64,000 bases of DNA from CAVPCY01 sp963770765 (GCA_963770765.1 CAVYQS010000007.1:186001-250000), one strand, 5' to 3'; positions 16,904-27,105 are shown, numbered from the stretch's first letter. Program-made: numbers and translations. The notes: generated by a model from the letters alone, not told the origin.

Positions 16904-18439
16904 GCACCACGCAGACTCCACGCCGCGGTCTGCACGGGCGCCGGCACTGGCTCCAGGCGGCGTCGCTCACCTTGTTCCTCACGCTACTGACGCTCACCGT
17001 GTGGCCGCTCGGCCGCGTCTTCCTGGGCGCGTTCCTCGTCGCCGACCCCCTGATCGCGCTCAACTCGGCGATCAACGGCGTGATCGTCGGACCGCTGGTC
17101 ATCGCCGCGGTGGTCATGATGGTCGCCCCGCTCTTCGTGGGCAGGGCCTTCTGCGGATACCTGTGTCCGACCGGCGCGCTCGTCGAGTGGCTCGGGCCGA
17201 GCCAAGGCCTCGGCCGCCTGTCGCCCGCGGCGCGGAACGCACTGCGCAAGGCTCCGGCCTTCATCCTCATCGCGTGTGGCGGGCTCGCGCGTGTTCGCAT
17301 CGGGGGCGTTCCTGCTCTTCGACCCGATCGCGACACTCACCCGGACCGCGACCGTGCTGCTCTACCCCCTGCTCGACCGCGTGTTGCGACTCTCTGGCGA
17401 CGTGCTCTACCTCGCCGAGCCGTTGCGGATTCCCGTCGACTACCTGACCAATGCGGCGTCGGGCCGACTGATCTTCGCGCGTCCCCTGGTCTACGACCTC
17501 CAGTTGTTCGCACTGGGGATGGCGACCGCGATGGTGGGACTGTCCTGGCTCGAACCGCGGTTGTGGTGCCGCCACCTGTGCCCCCTGGGAGCGCTGCTGG
17601 GACTGACCGGCCGCTTCGCGCTTGTAGGCCGAGTCGTCGATGCCGAGAAGTGCATCTCGTGCGGCCGGTGCGAACAGGTCTGCCCGCTTGACGCCGTGCG
17701 TGACGACTACCGGGCCACCGACACCAGCCGCTGCCAGCTGGGCCTCGAGTGCGCCGACACGTGCCCCACGGGCGCGATCTCGGTGGGCCGGCGGCCGCGG
17801 CGCTCGACCTACGCGCCGCAGCGACGTGCGGTCGTGGGCGCCGGTGCGCTCGCCCTCGCGGTGGGGTTCCTCGGATTCACGGGCCTGCGCCGCGTCACGC
17901 GGGATCCCCGGCTCATCCGACCTCCGGGAGGCCGCCGAGAAGACGACCTGCTGGCTCTGTGCTCACGGTGCGCGCAGTGCATGAAGGTCTGCCCCACCAA
18001 CGTCTTGCAGCCGGCGGTCGCCCAGGCCGGGGCGCTCGGGATGTTCACGCCGCACATGGACTATCAGGTCGGCCAGTGCGAGTGGTCGTGCAACGAGTGC
18101 GGCAAGGTCTGTCCCACCGGGGCGATCGCCCCCCTCTCGCTCGACGTCAAGCGCACCACCGTCATCGGCCGCGCGGTCGTGGACAAGAACCGCTGTCTGC
18201 CGTGGGCCGACGGGCTGACCTGCCTCGTGTGCCAGGAGCTGTGTCCCGTTCCCGAGAAGGCGATCGTCATCGACGAAGGCGACGTGGTGACACCTTCGGG
18301 GAAGACGGCGCGGCTGGGCCGGCCACGCGTCGTGGCCGAGCGCTGCATCGGCTGCGGCGTCTGCGAACACGTCTGCCCCGTGCCGCACGAGTCGGCGATC
18401 GCCGTCTACGCCACGGGTCGCGAGCGACGCGAGGGCTGA
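16900..18439 (+). pseudogene. NapH/NapG-type polyferredoxin fusion, frame broken near 17285
   Basis: This is a membrane electron-transfer protein. The N-terminal half is NapH/CcoG-like, with several membrane helices and two cysteine motifs (FCGYLCPTGALVEW and CRHLCPLGALLG). Then come ferredoxin motifs (CISCGRCEQVCP, CSRCAQCMKVCP, CNECGKVCP, CIGCGVCEHVCP) in a NapG/MauM-like half. The first 130 codons run in one frame and the rest in the next. One extra base near 17280-17292 accounts for this; removing it gives 512 codons of continuous homology. It is coupled to the DUF362 gene by ATGA and likely forms a quinol- or cofactor-linked redox pair with it. Sequencing error is more likely than a real break. 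Confidence 0.8.
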
Positions 18440-18451
18440 CGACGTACCGCG

Positions 18452-20854
18452 CTACTCGTAGGAGATCGCGTCGCGGATCGAGACCTGCGACGCGCGCCAT
18501 GCCGGAAGCAGGCTGGCGACGGTGGCGATCAGCAGCACGAGCGCAAGCCACGCCCCCACGCCCACGTAAGAGAACGCGTAGGAGAGCGGCAGCACCATGG
18601 CATCACCGAGCTGAGTCACGAGCCATACCGAGAACGGCCACGAAAGCACGGCCCCGATGGCCCATGCCATCAGGCCGATGACGATCCCCTCGGTGATGTA
18701 GATGCCGAAGATCGACGCGTGACTCGCCCCGATCGAACGCATGACGCCTATCTCGCGCGTGGACTCGAGGACGTTGATCGTCATGGTGCCCGTCAGACCG
18801 ATCACACCCACGCTGGCGAGGATCACCGCCATGATCACGAGGAAGGTCACGAGGATGCCCAGCTGGCTCGCGATCGTCTCCTTCTGCGCAGACTGGGTCT
18901 GGGAGCCCGAGATGGCCAGCGAGGCCTCGTCGAGCTGCTGCTCGAGGTCGCGGGCGATCCGATCCTGCTCGGCCGGCGAGCCCCCGGATCCCTGAACGAG
19001 CAGCCGCGTCACGTTCCCACCCGCGCCCGTGGCGGTGTCGAGCGCCTCTCGGTCGACGAAGGCCACAGCGCCCATGAGCTGCCCGGTCACCACGCCGACG
19101 ATGCGCCACTCCTTCTCCTCGCCGCGGATCGTCAGGCGCATCTTGTCGTTGACGCGCAGGTACGGTTCGTCGCGAAGCACATCCGTGTTGATGACCAGCT
19201 CGTCCTCGGCGCCCTTCTCGAGCCAGCGTCCCTGCACGACCTGCGGGGTGATGAAGCGCGTGTCGACGGGCACCCCCAGCGCGTACAGGTCCTGGTTCTC
19301 GGTACCGTCGGGTCGCTGGAGGGAGGCTTGGGACTCGAGCCATGTCTCGACCGCCGTCACGCCGTCGACCTTCGCGGCCTCGCGTTCGAGGGGCTCACTC
19401 GGCTGTGGTCGCGCCATGAACACCTGCGCGTCGTAGTTCCACCACTCGGCCATGTCGTCGACGGTCTGAAGCATCGACGAGCGCACCGTCCACACGCCCA
19501 TGACGACCGCCGAGGCGAGGACCAGCGTGATGAGCGTGAGCGCCAGCCGCCCCTTGCGCACGAAGGTGTTGCGAAGCGACAACGCCACCGGCCGAGGAAG
19601 GCCGCGGATCAGACCCAGAGCGCGGTCGATCAGCCCATGTCCGAAACGCACTCCGGTCCCGGCGGCATCGAGGGCGCGCACCACCGGCAGCGTCGATCCC
19701 CGTCGAACGGGGAAGGCCGCCGCAAGGATCGGGACGACGATGCCCACCACGAGCACGAGGCCGATGACCCACTGCGGCGGGACGTCACTGGCGAGGCGGA
19801 AGTTCAGGATCCCGGCAGCGTAGTTCGCGAACCACGCCCCGACCCACAACCCGACCGGCAGCCCGATCGCGACGGCGATCACGCCGTAGACGAAGACGAG
19901 CGCGAGGTACATCCAGGCGATCTGCGACTGACGGCCGCCGATCGCCTTCATGATGCCCACCTGTCGCACCTGCTGCGCCATGATCGCCTGGACGGTCGTG
20001 ACCACGAGGAACGCCGACAGCGCGAGGGCCATGACGCCCATCGCGAGGAGCAGCAAGGAGACCGCCTTGAAGATGTCTCCGAGGAAGTGGCTTCCGGGCT
20101 CCGGAACCGCGAGGCGCAGCGTGCGTACGCCACCCGACACGAGATCGGTGTCGCGCACGTCGGCCGCGATCCTGCTCGCCGCGGCCCGCGAGATCGTGGG
20201 ATCGAGCACTATCGCGAGGTGATTGAACTCCTCGGGTTCGCCAAGCAGCGGCAGCGTCGACATCGACACGAAACCGGTGACGGCGCCTTGGAACTGCGCC
20301 GGCACCGCGTTGATGTCGTGCGCGAACCCCTCGACGCGCATCTCGGTCCGCGTCCCGTTCGCCGCCTCGACCGTGATGGTGTCGCCCACCGAGAACCTCT
20401 CGAGTTGCAGCGCGCTGCGCTCGAGGATCACTCCACCCGGTCGAGGAGGCCAGGCGGCGTACTCTTCGCGGACGAGCTTCTGCACGCCCCCGCGCCCGAA
20501 TTCGGGTATCGCCCAGAGGCGCAGGGTGTCCCACCCCGCCGTCGACGCCCCCTGCGCGACAGGCTCGTCGGTGTAGCGGACCGTCACGCGCCGCCGTGCT
20601 TCCGCAGCGCGCACATCCTCGCGCTCCGCGACGCGCTCGGGAACGGCATCACCGAACCCCGTGGTGTCGAACTCGGCAGACGGCGGCACGCTCGCCGCGA
20701 AGTCGACGTCGAACTCGCGCAGCAGGATCTCGCGACCGCCCATGACGACGGCTATGGCGAATACCCCCACGGCGATCGACAGCACGACCAGCGCCGTGCG
20801 GATCTTGTGACTCGTGAGGTCGCGCGCGACCTTGCGCCAGCGGGGAGCGAGCAT
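18452..20854 (-). CDS. FtsX-like ABC transporter permease (MacB/LolC type, two permease units)
   Basis: This is an 800-residue permease. A leading helix after WRKVARDLTSHKIRT is followed by a large extracytoplasmic domain, a three-helix FtsX unit near residues 270-390, a second leading helix after FVRKGRLALTLITL with another extracytoplasmic domain, and a C-terminal FtsX unit with VLESTREIGVMRSIGA. This is the double-FtsX architecture of lipoprotein, peptide or lipid exporters. It starts 2 nt after its ATPase gene, and the pair should form one transporter. The substrate is not visible. Confidence 0.92.
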   Translation of the reverse strand: MLAPRWRKVARDLTSHKIRTALVVLSIAVGVFAIAVVMGGREILLREFDVDFAASVPPSAEFDTTGFGDAVPERVAEREDVRAAEARRRVTVRYTDEPVAQGASTAGWDTLRLWAIPEFGRGGVQKLVREEYAAWPPRPGGVILERSALQLERFSVGDTITVEAANGTRTEMRVEGFAHDINAVPAQFQGAVTGFVSMSTLPLLGEPEEFNHLAIVLDPTISRAAASRIAADVRDTDLVSGGVRTLRLAVPEPGSHFLGDIFKAVSLLLLAMGVMALALSAFLVVTTVQAIMAQQVRQVGIMKAIGGRQSQIAWMYLALVFVYGVIAVAIGLPVGLWVGAWFANYAAGILNFRLASDVPPQWVIGLVLVVGIVVPILAAAFPVRRGSTLPVVRALDAAGTGVRFGHGLIDRALGLIRGLPRPVALSLRNTFVRKGRLALTLITLVLASAVVMGVWTVRSSMLQTVDDMAEWWNYDAQVFMARPQPSEPLEREAAKVDGVTAVETWLESQASLQRPDGTENQDLYALGVPVDTRFITPQVVQGRWLEKGAEDELVINTDVLRDEPYLRVNDKMRLTIRGEEKEWRIVGVVTGQLMGAVAFVDREALDTATGAGGNVTRLLVQGSGGSPAEQDRIARDLEQQLDEASLAISGSQTQSAQKETIASQLGILVTFLVIMAVILASVGVIGLTGTMTINVLESTREIGVMRSIGASHASIFGIYITEGIVIGLMAWAIGAVLSWPFSVWLVTQLGDAMVLPLSYAFSYVGVGAWLALVLLIATVASLLPAWRASQVSIRDAISYE

Positions 20855-20856
20855 GG

Positions 20857-21621
20857 CTAGCGGGTCGCCTTCTCGGCGGCCTGCTCGGCGGCTTCCTCCG
20901 CGAGTTCGTCCTCGAGCCAGCGCCGCTTGTCCTCGACGATCTCACCGTCTGCGACGTGCAGAGCGCGGGTGACCCGGGAGGCCAGGTCGTTGTCGTGGGT
21001 GACCATCACGATGGTCTTGCCCCGCGCCACGAGTTCCTCGAAAGCGGCGAAGACGGCGTCGGCGGTCTTGGAGTCGAGGTTGCCGGTCGGCTCGTCGGCC
21101 GCGATGATCGGCGGGTCGTTGGCCAGTGCTCGCGCGATGGCGACTCGCTGCTGTTGGCCGCCGGACAGCGCCGAGGGCAGCTTGTTCGCCTGGTCGGCCA
21201 TCTCGACCTGCTCCAGGAGCTGCATCGCCACGGTAGGACGCTCGTCGACCTTGTACACGTTGCAGAAGTCCATGGGCAGCATGACGTTCTCGATGACGGT
21301 GAGCGTGGGCAACAGCTGGAAGAACTGGAACACCACGCCGATCGTCTTGCCCCGCCAGATCGCGAGCGCGTTCTCTCCCAACGAGTGGACCGGTGAGCCG
21401 TCCACGACCACTGCGCCCGACGTCGGCCGGTCGATGCCGGTGATCATGTTGATCAGCGTCGTCTTCCCGCTGCCGGACTTGCCGATCAGCCCCACGAACT
21501 CACCGGCTCCCACGTCGAGATTCACGCCCCTGAGGGCGGTGAAGGGGACTTCGCCGGTGTCGTAGGTCTTGACCACATCGGTCAGGTGGATGAGGGACGG
21601 TGCCAGGTCATCGCGGGGCAT
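20857..21621 (-). CDS. ABC transporter ATPase (MacB/LolD type)
   Basis: This is a 254-residue nucleotide-binding subunit: Walker A GKSGSGKTT, Q-loop FQFFQLLPTLTVIENV, signature LSGGQQQRVAIARAL, Walker B IIAADEPTGNLDS and H-loop VTHD. The TGNLDS sequence is typical of the LolD/MacB/FtsE group that partners FtsX-like permeases. A charged C-terminal tail follows the core. The ATG has GGAG 9 nt upstream. It partners the 800-residue permease directly downstream. Confidence 0.95.
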   Translation of the reverse strand: MPRDDLAPSLIHLTDVVKTYDTGEVPFTALRGVNLDVGAGEFVGLIGKSGSGKTTLINMITGIDRPTSGAVVVDGSPVHSLGENALAIWRGKTIGVVFQFFQLLPTLTVIENVMLPMDFCNVYKVDERPTVAMQLLEQVEMADQANKLPSALSGGQQQRVAIARALANDPPIIAADEPTGNLDSKTADAVFAAFEELVARGKTIVMVTHDNDLASRVTRALHVADGEIVEDKRRWLEDELAEEAAEQAAEKATR

Positions 21622-21696
21622 CTGAGCAGCTCCAAGGGCTCGACGTGAGAGCGCGCAGGCGTGGGGGTGCGTCGCTATGGACAGTCTACCCCGCCC

Positions 21697-22059
21697 TCAC
21701 CACTCCTTGCCGTCGATGAGCTCGTGAGTCAGATGGAAGGAGTCGTCGCGATTGTGCAGATCGGCCTCGAACGCCCGCTGGAACCGCTCGAGACGATCCT
21801 CGACCGCAGCGTCCCCACCCTGCACGTACTGCCACAGCGGCATCGACGTGGGCGGCAGCACCTCTTGGAGTTGACCGTCGGAGTAGGTCTCGTAGCGCAC
21901 CACGACGAGGTCCCTCACGTCGAGCGCGGCCGAATCCGCATAGGCGACCGAGGCGGGCGCCCGATCGAACACGCCGACCGACAGCATCAGGGTCCATGCG
22001 GTGAGAACAGCCATCCAGGCGAACATGAACCGAACGAGGCTCCGACTCACAGCCTCCAC
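21697..22059 (-). CDS. Hypothetical protein with one N-terminal membrane segment
   Basis: I do not recognise a family. The 120-residue protein has a signal anchor or signal peptide (RFMFAWMAVLTAWTLMLSVGVF) and a polar 85-residue domain rich in Asp, Glu and Arg, probably outside the membrane. The start is uncertain: GTG at 22059 or 22050, neither with an ideal ribosome-binding site. It is 75 nt upstream of the ABC ATPase gene on the same strand and could be an accessory of that exporter. Confidence 0.6.
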   Translation of the reverse strand: MEAVSRSLVRFMFAWMAVLTAWTLMLSVGVFDRAPASVAYADSAALDVRDLVVVRYETYSDGQLQEVLPPTSMPLWQYVQGGDAAVEDRLERFQRAFEADLHNRDDSFHLTHELIDGKEW

Positions 22060-22292
22060 CCCCCAGGTGTATCGACCGCGCTCCTCAGCGTGCGCAGGTC
22101 CCGAGACCGACGCCCTCCCAGGCGAGGAGTCTCTGTGTCGAGTGTGCGCGCGGCGGTCGCAGGATTGCCACAGCCAGCACGCGATTTCAGACCATCGGGG
22201 GAGGGAGAAGCGACGCCGCGGCTCAGCGAATCATCACATCGGATGATTGACCCGTGGCCATCGGTGGGTGCGAGCGCACAGCGACCGGGTCA
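22060..22292. other. Intergenic region downstream of rsgA
   Basis: No ORF or RNA gene is recognisable. A perfect 7+7 palindrome, AATCATC / GATGATT around 6 nt, lies at 22229-22248, 45 nt after the rsgA stop. It could be a weak hairpin or a protein-binding site. No U-tract follows it. Confidence 0.5.
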
Positions 22293-23408
22293 CTACCGTC
22301 CGCGGCGCTTGGGCTCCGTGCGGTAGAACTGCTTGGCGGCCTTGGCGATGGTCTTGCTCGTGCGCTCCTTCTCGGCCCACGCCTTCTCGTCTTGGCGGCG
22401 CGCAAGCTCGATGAGCTCGTCGGTCAAGCGGCGGTAGCTGGCCAGTCGGCGTTCGGGCAGGTCGCCCGCGGCCACAGCGGCGATCACCGCGCACCCCGGC
22501 TCGTTGACGTGGCTGCAGTCCCGGAACCGGCAGTGCTGCGAAAGCGCCTCGATCTCCGGGAACGCGGCCGCCATGCCGTCCTCGGCGTCCCACAGCGCGA
22601 GTGCGCGCATGCCCGGGGTGTCGATGATCACGCCGCCGCCGGGCACGAGCACGATCTCGCGGGCGACGGTGGTATGCCGACCTTTGTCGTCGGTCGCGCG
22701 AACGGTGTTGGTCTCCTGCAGCTCGTGGCCGACGAGCCGGTTCACGAGCGTCGACTTCCCCACACCCGACCCGCCGAGAAGTGCCGCGGTCGCGCCAGTC
22801 GGAACGTGCGCGCGAACCTCCTCGATGCCGACGCCGGTGACCGCGCTCTCCGCGACGACGTCGACCCCGAAAGCGATGTCGCGGGCCATCGCCGTCTGCT
22901 CCTCGACGTTCTCACACAGGTCGGCTTTGGTGAGCACGACGACGGGCTTCGCACCGCTCTCCCACGCGAGCACCAGTTCGCGCTCGAGGCGGGAGACGTT
23001 GAGGCCGCCTCCCGAGAAGGACTGGACGACGAAGACCGTGTCGACGTTGGCGATGAGCACCTGCTCGCCGGTCTCTTCCCCCGGGTCCTTGCGAGCGAAG
23101 GCGCCGTGCCTGGGCAGTATCGCCTCGATGATCGGCATGTCGTGGCCGTCGGGACGAGCGAGCGCGACCCAGTCGCCCACGACCGCGCGGCTCGCCGCGG
23201 CACCCGACGACTTGACGAGGTGCGTCGCCGGCTCCGCCCGCTCGGGGCCGTTCGCCGTCGCCACCAGCGGCAGACCGCGGTCGACGCGCGCGACGCGCGC
23301 CGGCTCGAAGCCGTTCTCGGCCAGAGGGGCGAACAACGCTCGCTCCCGATCGGTGTACCCGAGCCGCTCGAGCACGCCCTCGCGTGGTGATGTGGTCGGT
23401 TCAGTCAC
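22293..23408 (-). CDS. rsgA: Ribosome small-subunit GTPase RsgA
   Basis: RsgA (YjeQ) is a circularly permuted GTPase that assists late 30S maturation. The order of motifs shows the permutation: an N-terminal OB fold, then G4 TKADL, G1 GGSGVGKST (about residue 200) and G3 DTPGMR, and a C-terminal zinc knuckle CRFRDCSHVNEPGC. The frame is 371 residues from a GTG at 23408 (VTEPTTSPREG). No strong ribosome-binding site marks it, and an ATG at 23435 is possible. It diverges from the DUF3052-like gene. Confidence 0.95.
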   Translation of the reverse strand: MTEPTTSPREGVLERLGYTDRERALFAPLAENGFEPARVARVDRGLPLVATANGPERAEPATHLVKSSGAAASRAVVGDWVALARPDGHDMPIIEAILPRHGAFARKDPGEETGEQVLIANVDTVFVVQSFSGGGLNVSRLERELVLAWESGAKPVVVLTKADLCENVEEQTAMARDIAFGVDVVAESAVTGVGIEEVRAHVPTGATAALLGGSGVGKSTLVNRLVGHELQETNTVRATDDKGRHTTVAREIVLVPGGGVIIDTPGMRALALWDAEDGMAAAFPEIEALSQHCRFRDCSHVNEPGCAVIAAVAAGDLPERRLASYRRLTDELIELARRQDEKAWAEKERTSKTIAKAAKQFYRTEPKRRGR

Positions 23409-23477
23409 GCGACTAGGATACCCGAGTGGGTACATCTCCCTGTGCGCTCCGATATCCGGCAACCGCAGGAGGCACCG

Positions 23478-23855
23478 ATGACCGAGAAGACCGTCGCCGA
23501 GAAGGCCCGCATCAAGCCGGGGACCACCATCGCGGTGCTCAACCCGGTGCCGGGTGTCGTCGAGTCCCTCGGTCTTCCGGCCGACGTCAGCTTCGTCGGC
23601 CCGGCCGAGGCCGAACTCGTGTTCCTGTTCGTGAGCACCTGCGCCGAGCTCGAGGAGCTCATGCCGCCGGCGGTCGCGGGGCTGGCTCCCGACGCTGCGA
23701 TATGGGTGTTCTACCGCAAAGGCTCGAAGGCCGCCGGGCTCGACATGAACCGGGACTCGGTCTGGGCGATCGCCGAGAGGTCGGACATGCGGCCTCTCGG
23801 TCTCGTCGGCATCGACGACACGTGGTCCGCGTTCAGGCTGCGACCCGCGAAGTGA
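23478..23855 (+). CDS. DUF3052-like small protein
   Basis: This is a 125-residue cytoplasmic protein. It shows alternating strands and helices (GTTIAVLNPVPGVVESLGLP, ELVFLFVSTCAEL) and ends WVFYRKGS, then GLVGIDDTWSAFRLRP, close to the C-terminal pattern of actinobacterial DUF3052 proteins. The function is unknown. The ATG has CAGGAGG 7 nt upstream. It converges with metW, 6 nt apart. Confidence 0.75.
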   Translation: MTEKTVAEKARIKPGTTIAVLNPVPGVVESLGLPADVSFVGPAEAELVFLFVSTCAELEELMPPAVAGLAPDAAIWVFYRKGSKAAGLDMNRDSVWAIAERSDMRPLGLVGIDDTWSAFRLRPAK

Positions 23856-23861
23856 CTCCCG

Positions 23862-24485
23862 CTAATCGCGCGCGGTGACGACTGCCACCGCCGTGTCAGC
23901 GAAGAGATTGGGCCAGAAGCGCACCTGTCTGACCTCGGCACGGTGCCAGTTGTCGGTGATCAGCGGGATCTCGCGCTCGATCCGTCCGCCATTGCTGGCG
24001 ACGAAGTCGCGGAAGTCCGTCATGGTGGTGTGGTGGATGTTGGGGGTGTCGTACCAGCTGAACGGTATCGAGCGCGAGACCGGCATCCGTCCCTTGGCCG
24101 CGAGGTAGCCGCGCACCTTCCAGTGCCCGAAGTTCGGATACGACACGATGCCTCGCTTGCCCACACGCAGCATCTCGCGCAAGACGAAGGCGGGCCGCTT
24201 CACCACCTGCAGCGTCTGAGACAGGATCACGATGTCGAAGCAGCCGTCGCGATAACCCGCCAGACCGACGTCGAGGTCGTTCTCCACCACCGAGAGGCCC
24301 TGCCCGATCGCCGCGGCCATGTCGGCGTGGTCGATCTCGACGCCGCGGACCGTGCAGCCGCGCTCGTCGCGCAGGTGCGCCATGAGCGAGCCGTCCGCAC
24401 ACGCCAGGTCCAGCACACGGCTCCCCCGGGGAACGAGCTCGGTGATGAGGCGCAGGTCGGCGCGCAAGAGGTTCGCAGGGCTCAC
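23862..24485 (-). CDS. metW: MetW methyltransferase-like methionine biosynthesis protein
   Basis: This is a 207-residue Rossmann methyltransferase-fold protein: RVLDLACADGSLMAHL is the SAM-binding glycine loop, VRGVEID the acidic residue after strand 2, FDIVILSQTLQVV motif III, and SYPNFGHWKVR and DTPNIHH are MetW hallmarks. MetW supports MetX in homoserine acylation. The GTG overlaps the metX stop as GTGA, so it is coupled. Confidence 0.95.
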   Translation of the reverse strand: MSPANLLRADLRLITELVPRGSRVLDLACADGSLMAHLRDERGCTVRGVEIDHADMAAAIGQGLSVVENDLDVGLAGYRDGCFDIVILSQTLQVVKRPAFVLREMLRVGKRGIVSYPNFGHWKVRGYLAAKGRMPVSRSIPFSWYDTPNIHHTTMTDFRDFVASNGGRIEREIPLITDNWHRAEVRQVRFWPNLFADTAVAVVTARD

Positions 24486-25750
24486 GACAGCCCACCTCCC
24501 TCTCCGCGAGCATCGGCAAGCGCCCGAGTCAGGAACGGCTCCACGAAGGCGTGCTGCTGCTCAGGCTCGAGCAGGAACGCGTCGTGACCGTAGGGCGACG
24601 TCACCTCGGCGAAACTCACCTCGGCGTCGACCGCGCGCAGCGCATCGACGAGCTCTCGGCCCTCGTAGGTGGGGAACAGCCAGTCGCTCGAGAACGACAG
24701 CACCAGGAATCGCACCGGGGTGCCTTCGAGGGCGTCAGTCAGCGAGTCGGCCCCCTCCGACAGGTCGAAGTAGTCCATCGCCTTGGTCATGAAGAGGTAG
24801 GTGTTGGCGTCGAATCGCTCGGTGAAGCGCTTGCCCTGGTAGGCAAGGTAGCTCTCGACCTCGAACTCGGTGACGAAGTCGAACGCGTGGTCGTCTCGGT
24901 TCCGAAGGCGACGGCCGAACTTCTCATGCATCGACTCGTCGGACAGGTATGTGATGTGCCCGATCATGCGCGCGACAGCCAGTCCGTGCCGCGGCACGCC
25001 CGTGTCGTAGTAGTCGCCGAACTTGAACGCCGGATCACCGAGTATGGCCGTGCGCCCCACCTCGTTGAAGGCGATGGCCTGGGCGGCGAGACGCCACGTG
25101 GTCGCGATGGCCACGCACGAACGAACGCGATGCGGGTAGCGCCGCGCCCACGACAGTGCCTGCATGCCGCCCATCGAACCGCCCACGACCGCAAGCAGCG
25201 TATCGACACCGAGGTGGTCGAGCAGGCGCGCCTGAACGTCGACCATGTCCTCGATCGTCACGACCGGGAACGCCAACCCCCACGGCTTGCCCGTCTCGGG
25301 GTTGATGTCGCTGGGACCGGTCGTACCGGAACAGCCACCCAGTACGTTGGCGCAGATCACGAAGTACTTGTCGGTGTCGATGGTCTTGCCCGGGCCGACG
25401 AACGCATCCCACCACCCGGGCTTGATCGACGACGAGGGCGCGGCGTCGGGGTCGCCCGTCGCCGAGGCGTCCGGACTCCAGGTGTGGCCGTGTTCGGGAG
25501 TCCAGCCCGCAGCTCGCGCATCGGCCTCGCGCCACCCGGCCACGTGTGCGTCTCCCGACAGGGCGTGACACACGAGGATCGCATTGTCCCGCTCTGAAGC
25601 GAGCGTGCCGCAGGTCTCGTAGGTCACACGGATGCGAGGCAGCACGGGACCGGACGCAAGGAGGACGTCGGACAGCTCGACGACGTGCGCGGGGACGACG
25701 CCGGCCGAACCGACGTCGTCCCACGGTGATCTTGCTGCTGCAGATGTCAC
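24482..25750 (-). CDS. metX: Homoserine O-acyltransferase (acetyltransferase type) MetX
   Basis: MetX acylates homoserine from acyl-CoA in the first dedicated methionine step. The 422-residue alpha/beta hydrolase has its nucleophile Ser in VVGGSMGGMQAL, the oxyanion segment NVLGGCSGTTGPSDINP, the acid Asp in FSSDWLFP and the catalytic His in YGHDAFL. The start is a GTG at 25750, 3 nt after the metY stop. The product would be sulfhydrylated by MetY encoded just upstream. Confidence 0.95.
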   Translation of the reverse strand: MTSAAARSPWDDVGSAGVVPAHVVELSDVLLASGPVLPRIRVTYETCGTLASERDNAILVCHALSGDAHVAGWREADARAAGWTPEHGHTWSPDASATGDPDAAPSSSIKPGWWDAFVGPGKTIDTDKYFVICANVLGGCSGTTGPSDINPETGKPWGLAFPVVTIEDMVDVQARLLDHLGVDTLLAVVGGSMGGMQALSWARRYPHRVRSCVAIATTWRLAAQAIAFNEVGRTAILGDPAFKFGDYYDTGVPRHGLAVARMIGHITYLSDESMHEKFGRRLRNRDDHAFDFVTEFEVESYLAYQGKRFTERFDANTYLFMTKAMDYFDLSEGADSLTDALEGTPVRFLVLSFSSDWLFPTYEGRELVDALRAVDAEVSFAEVTSPYGHDAFLLEPEQQHAFVEPFLTRALADARGEGGGLS

Positions 25751-25753
25751 GTT

Positions 25754-27057
25754 CTAGACCTGCTCCAGAGCCTGCTCGAGATCGGCGATGATGTCCGCGA
25801 TGTCTTCGATACCGATCGACAGGCGCACGAACTCCGGCGATATCCCGGCGGTCACCAGCTCAGTGTCGCTGAGCTGCGAGTGCGTCGTCGATGCAGGATG
25901 GATGATAAGCGATTTCGCATCGCCCACGTTGGCGAGGTGCGAAAAGAGCTCGACCGAGTTGATGAGTCTCTTGCCCGACTCGATACCCCCCTTGACGCCG
26001 AAGACCACGACGCCGCCGAAACCGTTCTGGAGGTACTTCTTGGCGTTCGCGTGGGTGGGGTGGCTCTCGAGACCGGGGTAGGCGACCCAGTCGACCTTGG
26101 GGTGGTTCTCGAGATAGCGCGCAACGGCAAGCGCGTTGTCGCTATGGCGCTGCACCCGAAGCGAGAGCGTCTCGACTCCCAGCAGGAACTGCTGCGCGTT
26201 GAACGGCGACAGGGAGCTCCCCAGGTCGCGCAGCAGGTTCACGCGAGCACGGATGGCGAACGCGACGTTGCCCAGACCGGGGAAGTCTCCGAAGACGTCC
26301 CAGAACTTGAGACCGTGGTAGCTGGCGTCAGGCTCGGTGTACTCGGGATGGCGGCCTTGGCTCCAGTCGAAGTTGCCGCCGTCGACAAGGATCCCCCCGA
26401 TCGACGTGCCGTGCCCGCCGAGCCACTTGGTGAGAGACTCGATGACGACCGCGGCGCCGTGCTCGAAGGGTCGGAACAGATACGGCGTTGCGAAGGTGTT
26501 GTCGACGAACAGCGGGATGCCGATCTCTCGGCCCGCCGCGGCCAGCGCCGCGAAGTCCGGAACGTCGAGGCGCGGGTTGCCGATCGTCTCGATGAACCAC
26601 GCCGTCGTGGTGTCGTCGCTCGCGTCGACGAAGCCCTGCACGTCGGTCGGCTCGACGAAGCGCACGGTGATGCCCAGACGGCGAAACGTGTGCAGGAAGA
26701 TGTTCCACGTGCCGCCGTACAGCGACGTGGAGGCGACGATGCTGCCGCCGGTGTTGGTGACGTTGAGCAGATCCGAGAACCTCAGCCGCGTGGCCCGAGG
26801 ACACCGCAAGTGCAGCCGTATCCGCCGTGCAGGCCGGCGACGCGCTGCTCGAGCACGTCGTTGGTCGGATTCATGATGCGCGAGTAGATGTTGCCGAAAG
26901 CGCGCAGCCCGAAGAGGTCCGCTGCGTGGTCGGTGTCCTTGAAGTTGTAGGCGACGGTCTGATAGATCGGCACGGCGCGAGATCCGGTGGTGGGATCGGG
27001 AGTGGCTCCGCCGTGCACGGCGAGGGTGTCGAAACGGGGTGTGGTCGAGTCGCTCAT
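25754..27057 (-). pseudogene. metY: O-acetylhomoserine sulfhydrylase MetY, two +1 frame breaks
   Basis: MetY uses sulfide to turn O-acylhomoserine into homocysteine. The homology is complete: N-terminal FDTLAVHGGATPDPTTGSRA and FGNIYSRIMNPTND, the PLP lysine in VIESLTKWLGGHGTS, and a normal C terminus. Two frame changes split it, near 26820 (LHGG, then TAALAVSSG) and 26774 (HAAEVL, then DLLNVTNTGGS). Removing one base at each gives 433 continuous residues, the family length. Both being single insertions 46 nt apart suggests assembly error. The ATG at 27057 is the family start. First gene of metY-metX-metW. Confidence 0.85.
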
Positions 27058-27105
27058 GGCTGTCTCGCTCTCTGGATTCGTGAAGCTGCTGATGGGAACG
27101 ATACC

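Noticed and set aside
18719..20860. Plus-strand ORF of 713 codons
   Set aside because: Antisense shadow of the FtsX-like permease gene, low-complexity charged composition.
22229..22248. Rho-independent terminator after rsgA
   Set aside because: A 7-bp palindrome with no U-tract on either strand.
26770..26825. Programmed frameshifting in metY
   Set aside because: No slippery heptamer or downstream pseudoknot is evident, two shifts would be needed, and MetY is not known to use it.
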